A stretch of 64,000 nt of DNA from Pyramidobacter porci. GTDB lineage: Bacteria > Synergistota > Synergistia > Synergistales > Dethiosulfovibrionaceae. Where the stretch lies: positions 1 to 64,000 of the forward strand of contig NZ_VUNH01000009.1 in assembly GCF_009695745.1 (NCBI RefSeq). The letters are read 5' to 3'. This document shows positions 29,687 through 38,955 of the stretch, in pieces. A program made the translations under genes and the position numbers. The notes below the pieces were generated by a model. That model was given only the letters and a program-made list of their open reading frames with translations, did no database searches and was not told the origin of the DNA. Each line of letters starts with the position of its first letter. Positions within the stretch are counted from its first letter, which is position 1.

Positions 29687-30969
29687 AGGGCAAGATCGAG
29701 GCGCTTATCGGCGCTCAGTGGGGAGACGAAGGAAAGGGACGCGTTGTCGATTCCATCGGCTCGAGAGTCGATGTTTTCGCCCGTTATCAGGGCGGCGCGA
29801 ACGCGGGCCATACCGTGTACGTCGACGGAGAGAAATACGTGTTTCGCCTTTTGCCTTCGGGAATGCTTTACCCCGGCAAAACCTGCGTGATCGGCAACGG
29901 CGTCGTCATCGACCCCGAGCAGCTGCTGAAAGAATTGAGCGAACTGCGTGCCAGAGGGAAAGACCGCGCGTGTCTGCGCGTCAGCGGCGCCGCTCACGTG
30001 GTGATGCCGTATCACAAGCTTTTCGATCAGCTCCAGGAGGAATCCCGCGACAGCGAACACAAGATCGGCACGACCGGACGCGGCATCGGCCCCTGTTATG
30101 CCGATAAATACACGCGCATTGGCATCCGCGTGGAAGATCTTTTGGACGAACATGTCCTGCGCGAAAAACTCGGCGTCGCTTTGGCCGAAAAAAATCGGAT
30201 CCTTACCGGCGTGTACGGCAGAGAGCCGTTGGCTCTCGGCCCCATTTATGAGCAGGCGTTCCAATGGGGCAAGGAGCTCTCGCCTTATGTGGCGGACGTC
30301 TCGCTTGAGGTCTTCAACGCGCTCGAGAACGGACAGACGGTGTTATGCGAAGGCGCGCAGGGCACGCTGCTCGACGTCGACCACGGAACGTATCCCATGG
30401 TGACAAGTTCCAATCCCGTTTCCTCGGGCGGCTGCATCGGTCTGGGAGTCGGCGTGAAGTACGTGGACCGCGTCATCGGCGTGGCCAAAGCTTACCTGAC
30501 CCGCGTCGGTTCCGGCCCGTTCCCGACGGAAGATTTCGGCCCCGACGGCGAGGAAATCCGCCGCAAGGGCGGCGAATTCGGCGCCGTGACCGGACGTCCG
30601 CGCCGCTGCGGCTGGCTCGATCTCGTCGCGCTCCGTTACGCGGCGCGGGTGAACGGCTTCACCTGTCTGGCTCTGACCAAGCTCGATATCCTGACCGGCT
30701 TCAAAGAGCTCAAAGTCTGCAATTCGTACAAAGTCGGCGACAAAATCGTCGCGGATTTCCCCTCCGCCATCGCCAAACTGGCTCAAGTCGAGCCCGTGTA
30801 TTATTCGCTGCCCGGCTGGAGCGAAGACATTTCGGCGGCGCGCGCCTTCGAGGATCTGCCGGAAAACGCCCGCGACTATGTGCGGCACATCGAGCAGGTC
30901 ATCGGCATCCCCGTCGTTCTGATCGGCGTCGGCCCCGATCGCGAGCAGCTCGTGCTGCGCGGATTGTAG
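29683..30969 (+). CDS. purA: Adenylosuccinate synthetase
   Basis: Makes adenylosuccinate from IMP, aspartate and GTP, the first step from IMP to AMP. 428 residues. GDEGKGR near 14-20 is the P-loop, NAGHTVYVDG carries the IMP-site histidine, TTGRGIGPCYADK is family-typical, and the C-terminal GRPRRCGWLD and LTKLD motifs bind IMP and GTP. It overlaps the preceding deacetylase gene (ATGA), so a purine gene terminates an envelope operon. It runs convergently toward the purS-E operon across a perfect 31-bp inverted repeat. Confidence 0.98.
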   Translation: MKGKIEALIGAQWGDEGKGRVVDSIGSRVDVFARYQGGANAGHTVYVDGEKYVFRLLPSGMLYPGKTCVIGNGVVIDPEQLLKELSELRARGKDRACLRVSGAAHVVMPYHKLFDQLQEESRDSEHKIGTTGRGIGPCYADKYTRIGIRVEDLLDEHVLREKLGVALAEKNRILTGVYGREPLALGPIYEQAFQWGKELSPYVADVSLEVFNALENGQTVLCEGAQGTLLDVDHGTYPMVTSSNPVSSGGCIGLGVGVKYVDRVIGVAKAYLTRVGSGPFPTEDFGPDGEEIRRKGGEFGAVTGRPRRCGWLDLVALRYAARVNGFTCLALTKLDILTGFKELKVCNSYKVGDKIVADFPSAIAKLAQVEPVYYSLPGWSEDISAARAFEDLPENARDYVRHIEQVIGIPVVLIGVGPDREQLVLRGL

Positions 30970-30974
30970 AAGAC

Positions 30975-31040
30975 TCGTAAAAACGAAAATGGGATGAGGA
31001 AACGAATTCTCGTTTCCTCATCCCATTTTCGTTTTTACGA
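30975..31040. terminator. Perfect 31-bp inverted repeat, bidirectional terminator between purA and purE
   Basis: Left arm 30975-31005 and right arm 31010-31040 are exact reverse complements with loop ATTC. The arms begin with TAAAAACG-type sequence, so a run of T ends the stem on both strands (TTTTTA). It lies 5 nt after the purA stop and 3 nt after the purE stop and can end transcription from both sides. Confidence 0.9.
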
Positions 31041-31043
31041 AGA

Positions 31044-31571
31044 TCAGCGCAGCGCTTCTTCGGGAGCCATGGGCACGTCGGCGAAGACTTGGGCGTCGCG
31101 GCGAGACGCGCGCACTTTGGCCGCTTTTTCGTCTGCGTACGACTGCAGCTTTTCAGCGACGACGCCGTCATGGACGGCAACGATGCGCGCGGCCAGCAGC
31201 GCGGCGTTGGCGGCGCCGTTGATGCCTACGGAAGCTACGGGCACCCCGGGCGGCATCATCGCCGTGGAGAGCAGCGCGTCCATGCCAAGCAGCGTGCCCG
31301 ACTCGACGGGGACTCCGATCACGGGCAGCGTCGTCTGCGCGGCGACGGCGCCGGGAAGGGCCGCGGAAAGGCCGGCTACGGCGATGATCGCTTCCAAGCC
31401 GCGGGCTCGCGCGTTTTGAGCGTAATGCGCCGCGTCTTCCGGCGTGCGGTGAGCCGAAGCGACGGTGACCTCGAAAGGAATGCCGAGCTCGCGCAGCGTG
31501 GCGCCGATTTTTTTGGCGTGGGGGGCGTCGCTGGCGGAGCCGAGGATGATGCCGATTTTGGGCTGGTTCAT
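31044..31571 (-). CDS. purE: 5-(carboxyamino)imidazole ribonucleotide mutase / AIR carboxylase
   Basis: Moves or adds the carboxyl group to give CAIR in purine synthesis. 175 residues with the start IILGSASDAPHAKKIG, SAHRTPE and the loop AGLSAALPG, then LPVIGVPVESG. The start (ATG at 31571) has AAGGAG upstream; the longer in-frame extension into purD is rejected. PurE works either with PurK (class I) or alone with CO2 (class II); purK is not next to it. The loop AGLSAALPG differs from the AGGAAHLPG of E. coli, so the class should be checked. Last gene of the operon. Confidence 0.93.
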   Translation of the reverse strand: MNQPKIGIILGSASDAPHAKKIGATLRELGIPFEVTVASAHRTPEDAAHYAQNARARGLEAIIAVAGLSAALPGAVAAQTTLPVIGVPVESGTLLGMDALLSTAMMPPGVPVASVGINGAANAALLAARIVAVHDGVVAEKLQSYADEKAAKVRASRRDAQVFADVPMAPEEALR

Positions 31572-31584
31572 AAACGTTCTCCTT

Positions 31585-32880
31585 TTAAACGGACTTTTTC
31601 TCGAAGACCTGATGGCCGATGTCGTTTCGGTATTGCATGCCCTGGAAGCGGATTTTGCCGACGGCTTCGTAGGCGCGCTCCCTGGCCTGCTGCAGCGTTT
31701 CGCCGGTCGCCGTGACGCAGAGCACGCGGCCGCCGGTCGCCATGATTTTGCCGTCCTGCGCGGACGTTCCCGCATGGAAGACGGTCACGCCCGCGACGGC
31801 GCCGGCGGCGTCAAGGCCGTGGATTTCCGCCGCAGCGGATGCGGCGGCGGGGTAACCGGCGGAAGCGAGGATCACGCAGAGGGCGTTTTTCTTTTCCTTG
31901 CGCCACGGGAAGGACGCCAGCTCGCCTTGGGCGACGCGCCAGCACAGATCGACCCAGTCGCCTTCGAACAGCGGCAGGAGCACTTCCGTCTCGGGGTCGC
32001 CGAGGCGCACGTTGTACTCCAGCACTTTGGGCGTGCCGTCCGGGGCGATCATCAGGCCGACGTACAGAACGCCGCGGTAGTCGAGCTTTTCTTTCCCGAG
32101 CGCGGCGACGGACGGTTCGATGATCTCGCGGCGGACGCGGTCCATCAGCTCTCCCGTGACCCACGGCGCGGGCGCGTAGGCGCCCATGCCGCCGGTGTTG
32201 GGGCCGCGGTCGCCGTCGAGAAGGCGCTTGTGGTCCTGGCTGGTGCTGAGCAGGCGATACGTCGTGCCGTCGGTGACGACCATCAGCGAAAGTTCGCGCC
32301 CGGGCAGCGCTTCTTCGATGACCAGCGTTTCGCCGGCGGCGCCGAGCTTCTTGCTGACGAGCATCTGCCGGGCCGCTTCGCGCGCGCCGTCGAGCGTGGG
32401 CTCGACGAAAACGCCCTTGCCGGCGGCCAGCCCCGAGGCCTTGACGATATAAGGGCTGGAAAAATGGGAGAGGGCTTCTTCCGCTTCGTCCATCGTGCGG
32501 CACACGTAAAAGTCCGCGGTGGGAATGCGATGGCGCGCCATGAAATTTTTGGAGAACTCCTTGCTGGCTTCGAGCTGCGCGCCCGCGCCGGACGGGCCGA
32601 ACACGGCCACGCCGCGGGCGCGCAGCGCGTCGGCGACGCCGGCGGCGAGCGGTCCTTCCGGACCGACGATGGCCAGATCGATCTGACGATCCTGGCAGAA
32701 CGCGGCCAGCGCTGCGCCGTCCGTGACGCTCAGCGCATGGCACTCCGCCTCCTGGGCGATGCCGGGATTGCCGGGGACGGCGTAAAGCTTTCCGCAGCGG
32801 GGCGAGCGGGCGCAGGCTGACACGAGCGCGTGCTCGCGCCCCCCCCCGCCGATGACGAGGACGTTCAATTTCTTGTCCAT
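31585..32880 (-). CDS. purD: Phosphoribosylamine-glycine ligase
   Basis: ATP-grasp ligase that forms glycinamide ribonucleotide. 431 residues, normal length. It begins VLVIGGGGREHAL, followed by AIVGPEGPLAAGVAD, the ATP-grasp core (SPYIVKASGLAAGKGVFV, LPGRELSLMVVTDG) and NTGGMGAYAPAPW. The GGGG codons sit in a run of nine G (C on the plus strand at 32839-32847), a possible slippage point. The ATG is 3 nt from the purH stop with no obvious ribosome-binding site, suggesting translational coupling. Confidence 0.97.
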   Translation of the reverse strand: MDKKLNVLVIGGGGREHALVSACARSPRCGKLYAVPGNPGIAQEAECHALSVTDGAALAAFCQDRQIDLAIVGPEGPLAAGVADALRARGVAVFGPSGAGAQLEASKEFSKNFMARHRIPTADFYVCRTMDEAEEALSHFSSPYIVKASGLAAGKGVFVEPTLDGAREAARQMLVSKKLGAAGETLVIEEALPGRELSLMVVTDGTTYRLLSTSQDHKRLLDGDRGPNTGGMGAYAPAPWVTGELMDRVRREIIEPSVAALGKEKLDYRGVLYVGLMIAPDGTPKVLEYNVRLGDPETEVLLPLFEGDWVDLCWRVAQGELASFPWRKEKKNALCVILASAGYPAAASAAAEIHGLDAAGAVAGVTVFHAGTSAQDGKIMATGGRVLCVTATGETLQQARERAYEAVGKIRFQGMQYRNDIGHQVFEKKSV

Positions 32881-32883
32881 GGT

Positions 32884-34404
32884 TTAGTGGCGGAAGGTGC
32901 GGTGTCCGCTGATAAACATGGACACGCCGAGTTCCTGAGCGCGCGCGGCGACTTCTTCGTCGCGCACTGAGCCGCCCGGCTGGATGATGGCGGCGATCCC
33001 GGCTGCGGCCGCTTTTTCGACGCCGTCGGGGAACGGGAAGAAGGCGTCCGAAGCCATCACCGCGCCTTGGCCCCTTTCGCCGGCCTGGCGCGCCGCGAAT
33101 TCGACGGCGAAGACGCGGCTGCAGAAGCCCATGCCGATGCCGACGGCTTCGCCGTCTTTGACCATGGCGACGGCGTTGCTCTTCGACACGGCGGCGACTT
33201 TCCAGGCCAAGACGAGATCGTCCCAGAGATCGGGACGGGGCGCGCCGATCCAGTGGCCTTTTTTCTGATCGGGCAGAGGCGCGAGTTCGTCATCCTGCAT
33301 CAGCAGCCCGCACCAGGTCGAAACCATCTGCTTGTCGAAGACGCGTCCGCCTTTCCACGTCATGACGCGCAGATTTTTGCGCTTCTCGGTCAGGAGCTTC
33401 AGCGCCGCGTCGTCGATGGAGGGGCACAGCAGCACCTCGGTGAAGTGTTTGGAAATGGCTCCGGCCGTTTCGAGGTCGATGTGGCGGGTGACGCCGACGA
33501 CGCCGCCGAACGCCGACAGCGAATCGCAGGCGAAGGCGCGGTCGTAGGCTTCGGCGACCGTTTTCCCGATCGCCATGCCGCACGGCGTTGTGTGTTTGAT
33601 GACGACGGCGCCAACGTCGCTTTGCAGCATGGCGGTGGCGCGCATGGCCGCGTCGAGGTCGAGCAGATTGTTGTAGGAGAGTTCCTTGCCGGCCAGCTGC
33701 GTCACGGGCGAGTCGGCCAGCGGCGGAAGGTAAACGCCGGCCCGCTGGTGGGGATTTTCGCCGTAGCGCAGTTCCTGCGTGCGCACGAGCGACAGCGTCA
33801 CGGAATCCTCGCCGGGTTTTTCGCCCAGCTCGCGGCGCAGTCCGTCGCCGATGGTCGCGTCGTAGCGGGCGGTGGCGTCGAAAGCGCGAAGCGCCAGGCG
33901 GCGGCGCGTTTCCAGCGTCACGTCGCCCTCGGCCTTGAGCTCTTCGAGAACGGGAGCGTAATCGGCCGGATCGGTCATGACCGCCACGTAGCGGTAGTTC
34001 TTGGCGGCCGCGCGGATCAGCGCCACGCCGCCGATGTCGATGTTTTCGATCAGCGCGTCGAGAACGGCGCCGGAGCGGGCCGTCTTTTCGAACGGATAGA
34101 GATTGACCGCTACCATGTCGATGCCGGCGATGCCGTGATCCTGCATGTCCTTGACGTCCGCCTCGAGGTCGCGGCGGGCCAGGATGCCGCCGAAAACGAG
34201 CGGATGAAGCGTCTTCACGCGGCCGCCGAGGATGTGGGGGAATTTTGTCAGATCGGAGACTTCGACGACGGGAACGCCCGCGTCGCGGAACATCTTTGCC
34301 GTGCCGGAGCTCGACAAAATCTCCCAGCCAAGTGCAACGAGAGTTTGGCCGAGTTCGAGAGCTCCCGACTTGTCGGCCACCGAGATAAGCGCTCTGCGTT
34401 TCAT
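32884..34404 (-). CDS. purH: Bifunctional AICAR transformylase / IMP cyclohydrolase
   Basis: Catalyses the last two steps to IMP. 506 residues: the N-terminal MGS-like cyclohydrolase domain (ALISVADKSGALELGQ, SSSGTAKMFRDAGV, about 1-190) and the C-terminal transformylase domain with RYGENPHQRAG, KHTTPCGMAIG and the closing SVRDEEVAARAQELG and FISGHRTFRH motifs. AGGAGGT precedes the ATG at 34404. It lies between purN and purD. Confidence 0.97.
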   Translation of the reverse strand: MKRRALISVADKSGALELGQTLVALGWEILSSSGTAKMFRDAGVPVVEVSDLTKFPHILGGRVKTLHPLVFGGILARRDLEADVKDMQDHGIAGIDMVAVNLYPFEKTARSGAVLDALIENIDIGGVALIRAAAKNYRYVAVMTDPADYAPVLEELKAEGDVTLETRRRLALRAFDATARYDATIGDGLRRELGEKPGEDSVTLSLVRTQELRYGENPHQRAGVYLPPLADSPVTQLAGKELSYNNLLDLDAAMRATAMLQSDVGAVVIKHTTPCGMAIGKTVAEAYDRAFACDSLSAFGGVVGVTRHIDLETAGAISKHFTEVLLCPSIDDAALKLLTEKRKNLRVMTWKGGRVFDKQMVSTWCGLLMQDDELAPLPDQKKGHWIGAPRPDLWDDLVLAWKVAAVSKSNAVAMVKDGEAVGIGMGFCSRVFAVEFAARQAGERGQGAVMASDAFFPFPDGVEKAAAAGIAAIIQPGGSVRDEEVAARAQELGVSMFISGHRTFRH

Positions 34405-34415
34405 GTACAGACCTC

Positions 34416-34985
34416 CTATGAAATCCGCTTGATGTAGTCTTTCAACGCCTGCCAGTAGAGCTGATGCTCCACGGCGTGGATTTTGGCCTCGAAAGTCTCG
34501 ATCGTGTCTTCGCTTTCGCGGGCCACTTCTCGCTGCGCCAGGATCGGGCCGTGATCCATCTTGTCGTCGACGAGGTGGACCGTGACGCCGCTGACCGGCT
34601 CGCCGCTTTTCCAGAAGTCCTCGATGCCGTGCGCGCCGGGAAATTTCGGCAGCAGCGCCGGATGGATGTTGAGGATGCGCCCTTCATGGCGGCCGACGAA
34701 CTCGCCCGTCAACAGGCGCATGAAACCGGCCAGAACGAGCAGGTCGATCCCGCGCTCCTGCCAGAGTTTTTCGACGGCCGCTTCGCCGGCGGCGCGTCCG
34801 TCTTTATAGGGCAGCACGGCCGTGGGAATGCCGCGCTGGCGGGCAAGGCGCAGCCCCGCCGCGGAAGCGTTGTCGCTGGCCACGAAAAGCACCTGCACGT
34901 CGGCTTTTTCCGCGGCGATGTGATCGACGATGGCTTCCATGTTCGTGCCGCGGCCGGAGACGAGAATGCCGATTTTGCAGGTCAT
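34416..34985 (-). CDS. purN: Phosphoribosylglycinamide formyltransferase (GART)
   Basis: Uses 10-formyl-THF to formylate GAR. 189 residues starting KIGILVSGRGTNMEAI, with the catalytic block NIHPALLPKFPGAHGIED (Asn and His) and the downstream Asp in HLVDDKMDHGPILAQ. The start overlaps the purM stop by 4 nt (ATGA). The much longer in-frame extension upstream runs through purM in another frame and is rejected. Confidence 0.96.
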   Translation of the reverse strand: MTCKIGILVSGRGTNMEAIVDHIAAEKADVQVLFVASDNASAAGLRLARQRGIPTAVLPYKDGRAAGEAAVEKLWQERGIDLLVLAGFMRLLTGEFVGRHEGRILNIHPALLPKFPGAHGIEDFWKSGEPVSGVTVHLVDDKMDHGPILAQREVARESEDTIETFEAKIHAVEHQLYWQALKDYIKRIS

Positions 34986-35977
34986 GCCCTGACGACGCGC
35001 CCGACGCGGCGCGGTTTTTCGCCGAGCGATTCGAGGACCGAGACGACCTCGGCCTCGTCTTCGGGCGAGACGATGAAGACGTAGCCGATGCCGAGGTTGA
35101 AGACACGGCGCATCTCCTCTTCGGAAACGCCCTTGGAGGCGATCAGATCGAAAACGGCCGGGCGCGGCCAGTCGTAGCTCAGCTTGCAGACGCAGGGAGC
35201 GGGGACGACGCGGTTGATGTTGTCTTCGAGGCCGCTGCCGGTGATGTGCGCCATGGCCTTGACCTTGCCCGTCTTCGCCGCCGCGATGGCCTGGGGAACG
35301 TAGAGGCGCGTCGGCTTCATCAGCGTCTGTCCCAGCGTTTCGCCCGCGACGGGACCTTCTTCGTCCAGACCGTGGGCGATCTCCTCCGCCAGCGCCGAGC
35401 GGACCAGCGTGTAGCCGTTGCTGTGGACGCCGGAACTGTGCAGTCCGATGATGACGTCGCCCTCTTTGACCTTGGAGCCGTCGATGATTTCCGATTCTTT
35501 GAGCGTGCCGACGGCAAACCCCGCCAGGTCGAAGCTCTCTTTGCCGTAAACTCCGGGCATTTCGGCGGTTTCGCCGCCGAGCAATACGCAGCCGCAATAC
35601 TCGCAGGCCTCGACGACCGACGTGACCACGGCGGACATCATCTCTTCGTTCAGCGCGCCGCAGGCGATGTAATCCAGAAAGAAGAGCGGCACGGCGCCGC
35701 CGGTGACCAGATCGTTGACGTTCATGGCCACGAGGTCCTGTCCGAGACCGTCGTAGATCCCCGCAGCGCGGGCGATCTCGACTTTTGTCCCCACGCCGTC
35801 GCAGCAGCCGGCGATCAGCCGGTCCCCGTCGAGGCGCATCAGTCCGCTGAAGCCTCCGATGCCGCCGACGACTCGCGGGTCGGACTTGCGGCGTTTCATA
35901 ATGCCCTTGATCGTTTCAACCCAATGGTCGCCGCCCTTGATGTCGACGCCGGCCTTTTCGTACGTCAGATTGCCCAT
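34982..35977 (-). CDS. purM: Phosphoribosylformylglycinamidine cyclo-ligase (AIR synthetase)
   Basis: Closes the imidazole ring from FGAM. 331 residues; starts LTYEKAGVDIKGGDHWVE, with CCDGVGTKVEIA, DLVAMNVNDLVTGGAVPLFFLDY, LLGGETAEMPGVYG and GLHSSGVHSNGYTLVR as in the PurM family. TGGAGGA lies before the ATG. It follows a 150-nt gap after purL, the only sizeable gap in the operon. Confidence 0.97.
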   Translation of the reverse strand: MGNLTYEKAGVDIKGGDHWVETIKGIMKRRKSDPRVVGGIGGFSGLMRLDGDRLIAGCCDGVGTKVEIARAAGIYDGLGQDLVAMNVNDLVTGGAVPLFFLDYIACGALNEEMMSAVVTSVVEACEYCGCVLLGGETAEMPGVYGKESFDLAGFAVGTLKESEIIDGSKVKEGDVIIGLHSSGVHSNGYTLVRSALAEEIAHGLDEEGPVAGETLGQTLMKPTRLYVPQAIAAAKTGKVKAMAHITGSGLEDNINRVVPAPCVCKLSYDWPRPAVFDLIASKGVSEEEMRRVFNLGIGYVFIVSPEDEAEVVSVLESLGEKPRRVGRVVRA

Positions 35978-36127
35978 GGTCTTCTGTCCTCCAATTGATC
36001 AAAGCCAGATATTTCGATTGCAGACGGTTCAGGCGTGCCCGTCAGCCCAAACTTCGGCGCGGCGCGAAAAAACACCGCGGTCGCGCGAGCTGCTGCCGGT
36101 GAAAGGATGCGGCTCGCGCTGGAAATT
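35978..36127 (-). promoter_or_regulatory. 150-nt spacer between purL and purM with alternative hairpins
   Basis: On the plus strand, GCGCGAG (36083-36089) can pair with CTCGCGC (36113-36119). TCGCGC (36081-36086) can instead pair with GCGCGA (36062-36067). The two stems share 36083-36086 and exclude one another. No gene and no purF remnant was found by reading all frames. An attenuator or RNA-processing role is possible. Confidence 0.3.
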
Positions 36128-38251
36128 TCAAAGATTTCTGAACGCCTTGTTCAGCGCTTCGACGCTGCGGAGGCATTTTCCGCCGACGGCGAGGCATGGA
36201 CCGCCGACAACGCCGATCTCCTCGAGAGGCACGTCCTTCCAGCAGCGGCGGAACTTTTCGACCTTTACGGCTGGCACGGCGTAGACCGCCGCGGTGGCGC
36301 CTTCTCCGAAGAGGTCGGCAGCGCTGTAATCCTTGTCTTTCAGATCGACGCCGACGCCGCTCTCGATCGCCTCTTTGGCGAGGGCGATGAGCAGGCCGCC
36401 GCCGGCGATCGGGCGGGCGCTGTCTGCCGCCTGAGCTTTCGCCGTGGCCAGCGCGGCGGCGGCGAAAGCCCTTTCGCGCTCGGGCACGAAGGGAACGGGA
36501 CGTCCGGCGAAATCGCGCGCGTAACGACGCTGATAAACGCTCGCCGCCAAAGTCCCTTCGTTCCAGCCGGCCAGGAAAAGAATGTCGCCCTCTTTCCACC
36601 GGCCGCACTTCATCACCGCCGGCGCTTCGACGATGCCGACCACGCCGAGCAGCGGCGTCGGCAGGATCGCCGTGGCGGACGTTTCGTTATAGAGGCTGAC
36701 GTTGCCGGATACGACCGGACAGTCGAGCTCGCGGCAGGCGGAAGCCATGCCTTCGACGCTGCGAGAGAGCACCCAGAAGTGCTGCGGATTTTCCGGCGAA
36801 GGGAAGTTGAGGCAGTTGGTCAAACCGCCGGGAACGGCGCCGGCGACGGCGAGCGCGCGGCAGGAACGGGCCACCAGATTGGCGGTCGCCCGCTCGGGAT
36901 CGAGCTCGCAGCCCCAGGGATCGGCTTCCATGCTGACGGCGCACAGCCGTCCCGAGTCGGCGATGCGGAACACGCTGACCGGCGATCCCGGGCCGACGAC
37001 GGTGTTCGTCTGCACCATCGAGTCGTACTGGACGTAAATGTCTTCCTTGCAGTGCAGGTTGGAATCGCTCAGCAGATCGAGAAGGGCCTGTCCCGGGCCG
37101 GGCGCGTCGAACTTGAGCTCTTTGTTCCAGCGGGCTTCCAAGTCCGGGCGCTGCTGCGGCCAGTCGATGGTGGGGCAGTCGCTGCCGATCGTCGTGGCGG
37201 GAATGTCGGCGACGATCCCGCCTTTCCAGTAAATGCGGTAGTGGTCGCCCTCTTCGGTGCGGCCGATTTCCGTGGCGTCGAGCCCCCACTTCTCGGCGAT
37301 CGCGTAAATTTCGGGCATTTTCGCGTCCTCGACGATCAGCAGCATGCGCTCCTGGGATTCCGACAGGGCTATTTCCCACGGCTCCATGCCTTCCGCCCGC
37401 AGCGGCACCTTGTCGAAGTCGATCGTCATGCCGACGCCGCTTTTGGCGGCCACTTCCGACGAGGAAGAAAGGATCCCGGCCGCGCCCATGTCCTGCATCG
37501 ACACGAACAGCCCGGCGTCGCGCATCTCCAGGCACGCTTCGGTGAGCAGTTTTTCGACGAAGGGATCGCCGATCTGGATCGACGGACGGCTCTCCTTGGC
37601 GTTGTCTTTCAGTTCCGCGGAGGCGAACGCTGCGCCGGCGATGCCGTCGCGCCCGGTCTTGGAGCCGAGGATGACGACGGCCTGGCCGGGCTTGGCCGTC
37701 TGCGAGCTGACGATCTTGTCGAGGCGCACCGTGCCGATGTTCATGGCGTTGACGAGGGGGTTGCCCTCGTAGGTGGGATCGTAACAGGTCTTGCCGCCGA
37801 TGGTGGGAACGCCGATACAGTTGCCGTAGCCGCCGACGCCCTTGACGACGCCGTCGTGGACCGGCGACTGCTCGGAGCCGAAGAACAGTCCGTCAAGCGA
37901 GGCGACCGGCCGCGCGCCCAGCGCGATGATGTCGCGGATGATGCCGCCCACGCCGGTCGCCGCGCCCTGGTAGGGGGCGACCGCCGAAGGATGGTTGTGG
38001 CTCTCGACCTTGAAGGCGATGCCGACGCCTGCGCCGCCGTCGATGACGCCGGCGTTCTCCCCCGGACCGAGAACGACGTACCGGCCTTCCTTGGGCAGTT
38101 TTTTGAGCAGCGGACGCGTGGACTTGTAGCTGCAGTGTTCCGACCACATCACGCCCATGATGCGCAGTTCGAGCTCGTTGGGTTCGCGCCCCAGCGTTTT
38201 CTTTAGAGAAAGATATTCGGACTCGCGGAGTCCTGCTTCTTTGTAATTCAT
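36128..38251 (-). CDS. purL: FGAM synthase subunit PurL (small, PurSQL type)
   Basis: Synthetase subunit of formylglycinamidine ribonucleotide synthase, which uses ammonia from PurQ. 707 residues, the length of the Bacillus-type enzyme rather than the about 1300-residue fused form of E. coli. Markers are MWSEHCSYKST, VESHNHPSAVAPYQGAATGV, GSKTGRDGIAGAAFAS and the second-half repeat with CPVVSGNVSLYNET. GAAGGAGG lies before the ATG, which overlaps the purQ stop by one base. It needs PurQ and PurS, both encoded just upstream. Confidence 0.97.
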   Translation of the reverse strand: MNYKEAGLRESEYLSLKKTLGREPNELELRIMGVMWSEHCSYKSTRPLLKKLPKEGRYVVLGPGENAGVIDGGAGVGIAFKVESHNHPSAVAPYQGAATGVGGIIRDIIALGARPVASLDGLFFGSEQSPVHDGVVKGVGGYGNCIGVPTIGGKTCYDPTYEGNPLVNAMNIGTVRLDKIVSSQTAKPGQAVVILGSKTGRDGIAGAAFASAELKDNAKESRPSIQIGDPFVEKLLTEACLEMRDAGLFVSMQDMGAAGILSSSSEVAAKSGVGMTIDFDKVPLRAEGMEPWEIALSESQERMLLIVEDAKMPEIYAIAEKWGLDATEIGRTEEGDHYRIYWKGGIVADIPATTIGSDCPTIDWPQQRPDLEARWNKELKFDAPGPGQALLDLLSDSNLHCKEDIYVQYDSMVQTNTVVGPGSPVSVFRIADSGRLCAVSMEADPWGCELDPERATANLVARSCRALAVAGAVPGGLTNCLNFPSPENPQHFWVLSRSVEGMASACRELDCPVVSGNVSLYNETSATAILPTPLLGVVGIVEAPAVMKCGRWKEGDILFLAGWNEGTLAASVYQRRYARDFAGRPVPFVPERERAFAAAALATAKAQAADSARPIAGGGLLIALAKEAIESGVGVDLKDKDYSAADLFGEGATAAVYAVPAVKVEKFRRCWKDVPLEEIGVVGGPCLAVGGKCLRSVEALNKAFRNL

Positions 38252-38955
38252 CAGCGAAGGCCTCCTTCAAGCCAGCTTTTTACGGAACTCCAGAATCCGG
38301 CGCCGTCGTTTCCGCCCAGCAACGGATCGCTGTAGCGTTCGGGATGCGGCATCAGCCCCAGCACGTTGCCGCGGTCGTTGACGATGCCGGCGATATTGTT
38401 CAGCGCGCCGTTGGGATTGCTTTCCGGGGTGATATTGCCCCGCGCGTCGCAGTAGCGGAAGGCGACGCGCCCTTCGCCTTCCAGGAGTTTCAGACCTTCG
38501 GCGTCGATGTAATAGCGTCCCTCGTTGTGGGCGATCGGGATTGTGAGGACCTCGTTCTTCTTGTAACGAAGAGTGAAGGGCAGATCGTCGCGCTCCACGC
38601 GGATAGTCATGGGCTTGCAGACGAAATGCATGCAGTCGTTGGCCAAAAGCGCGCCGGGAAGCAGACGGCTTTCGGTCAGCACCTGAAAGCCGTTGCAGAT
38701 GCCGAGAACGAGGCCGCCTTTGGCGGCGTGTTCCTTGACCGCGTTCATGATCGCCGAATTCGCGGCCATGGCGCCGCAGCGCAGATAGTCGCCGTATGAA
38801 AAACCGCCGGGGAGAATGACCAGATCGGTACGATCGGGAAGAGCTGTTTCCTTGTGCCAGACGGTGACGGCCGTCGCTCCTGCGACCGAAGCCGCGGCCT
38901 TGACGGCGTCCTGGTCGCAGTTGCTGCCGGGAAAGACGACGACGGCGGTTTTCAT
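38251..38955 (-). CDS. purQ: FGAM synthase glutaminase subunit PurQ
   Basis: Class I glutamine amidotransferase that feeds ammonia to PurL. 234 residues starting [14 protein letters not shown]. The nucleophile elbow [10 protein letters not shown] carries the catalytic Cys, and the His-Glu pair lies in [10 protein letters not shown]. The ATG at 38955 overlaps the purS stop by 4 nt; a 22-residue N-terminal extension in the same frame is rejected because PurQ starts at this point. Confidence 0.97.
   Translation of the reverse strand: MKTAVVVFPGSNCDQDAVKAAASVAGATAVTVWHKETALPDRTDLVILPGGFSYGDYLRCGAMAANSAIMNAVKEHAAKGGLVLGICNGFQVLTESRLLPGALLANDCMHFVCKPMTIRVERDDLPFTLRYKKNEVLTIPIAHNEGRYYIDAEGLKLLEGEGRVAFRYCDARGNITPESNPNGALNNIAGIVNDRGNVLGLMPHPERYSDPLLGGNDGAGFWSSVKSWLEGGLR

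Noticed and set aside
33067..34437. 456-codon open frame antisense to purH
   Set aside because: Shadow frame; purH motifs are complete on the opposite strand.
35978..36127. Decayed purF between purL and purM
   Set aside because: All frames were read; no PurF N-terminal cysteine or PRTase motif is present.
36035..38206. 723-codon open frame antisense to purL
   Set aside because: Composition biased and no family match; purL is certain on the other strand.
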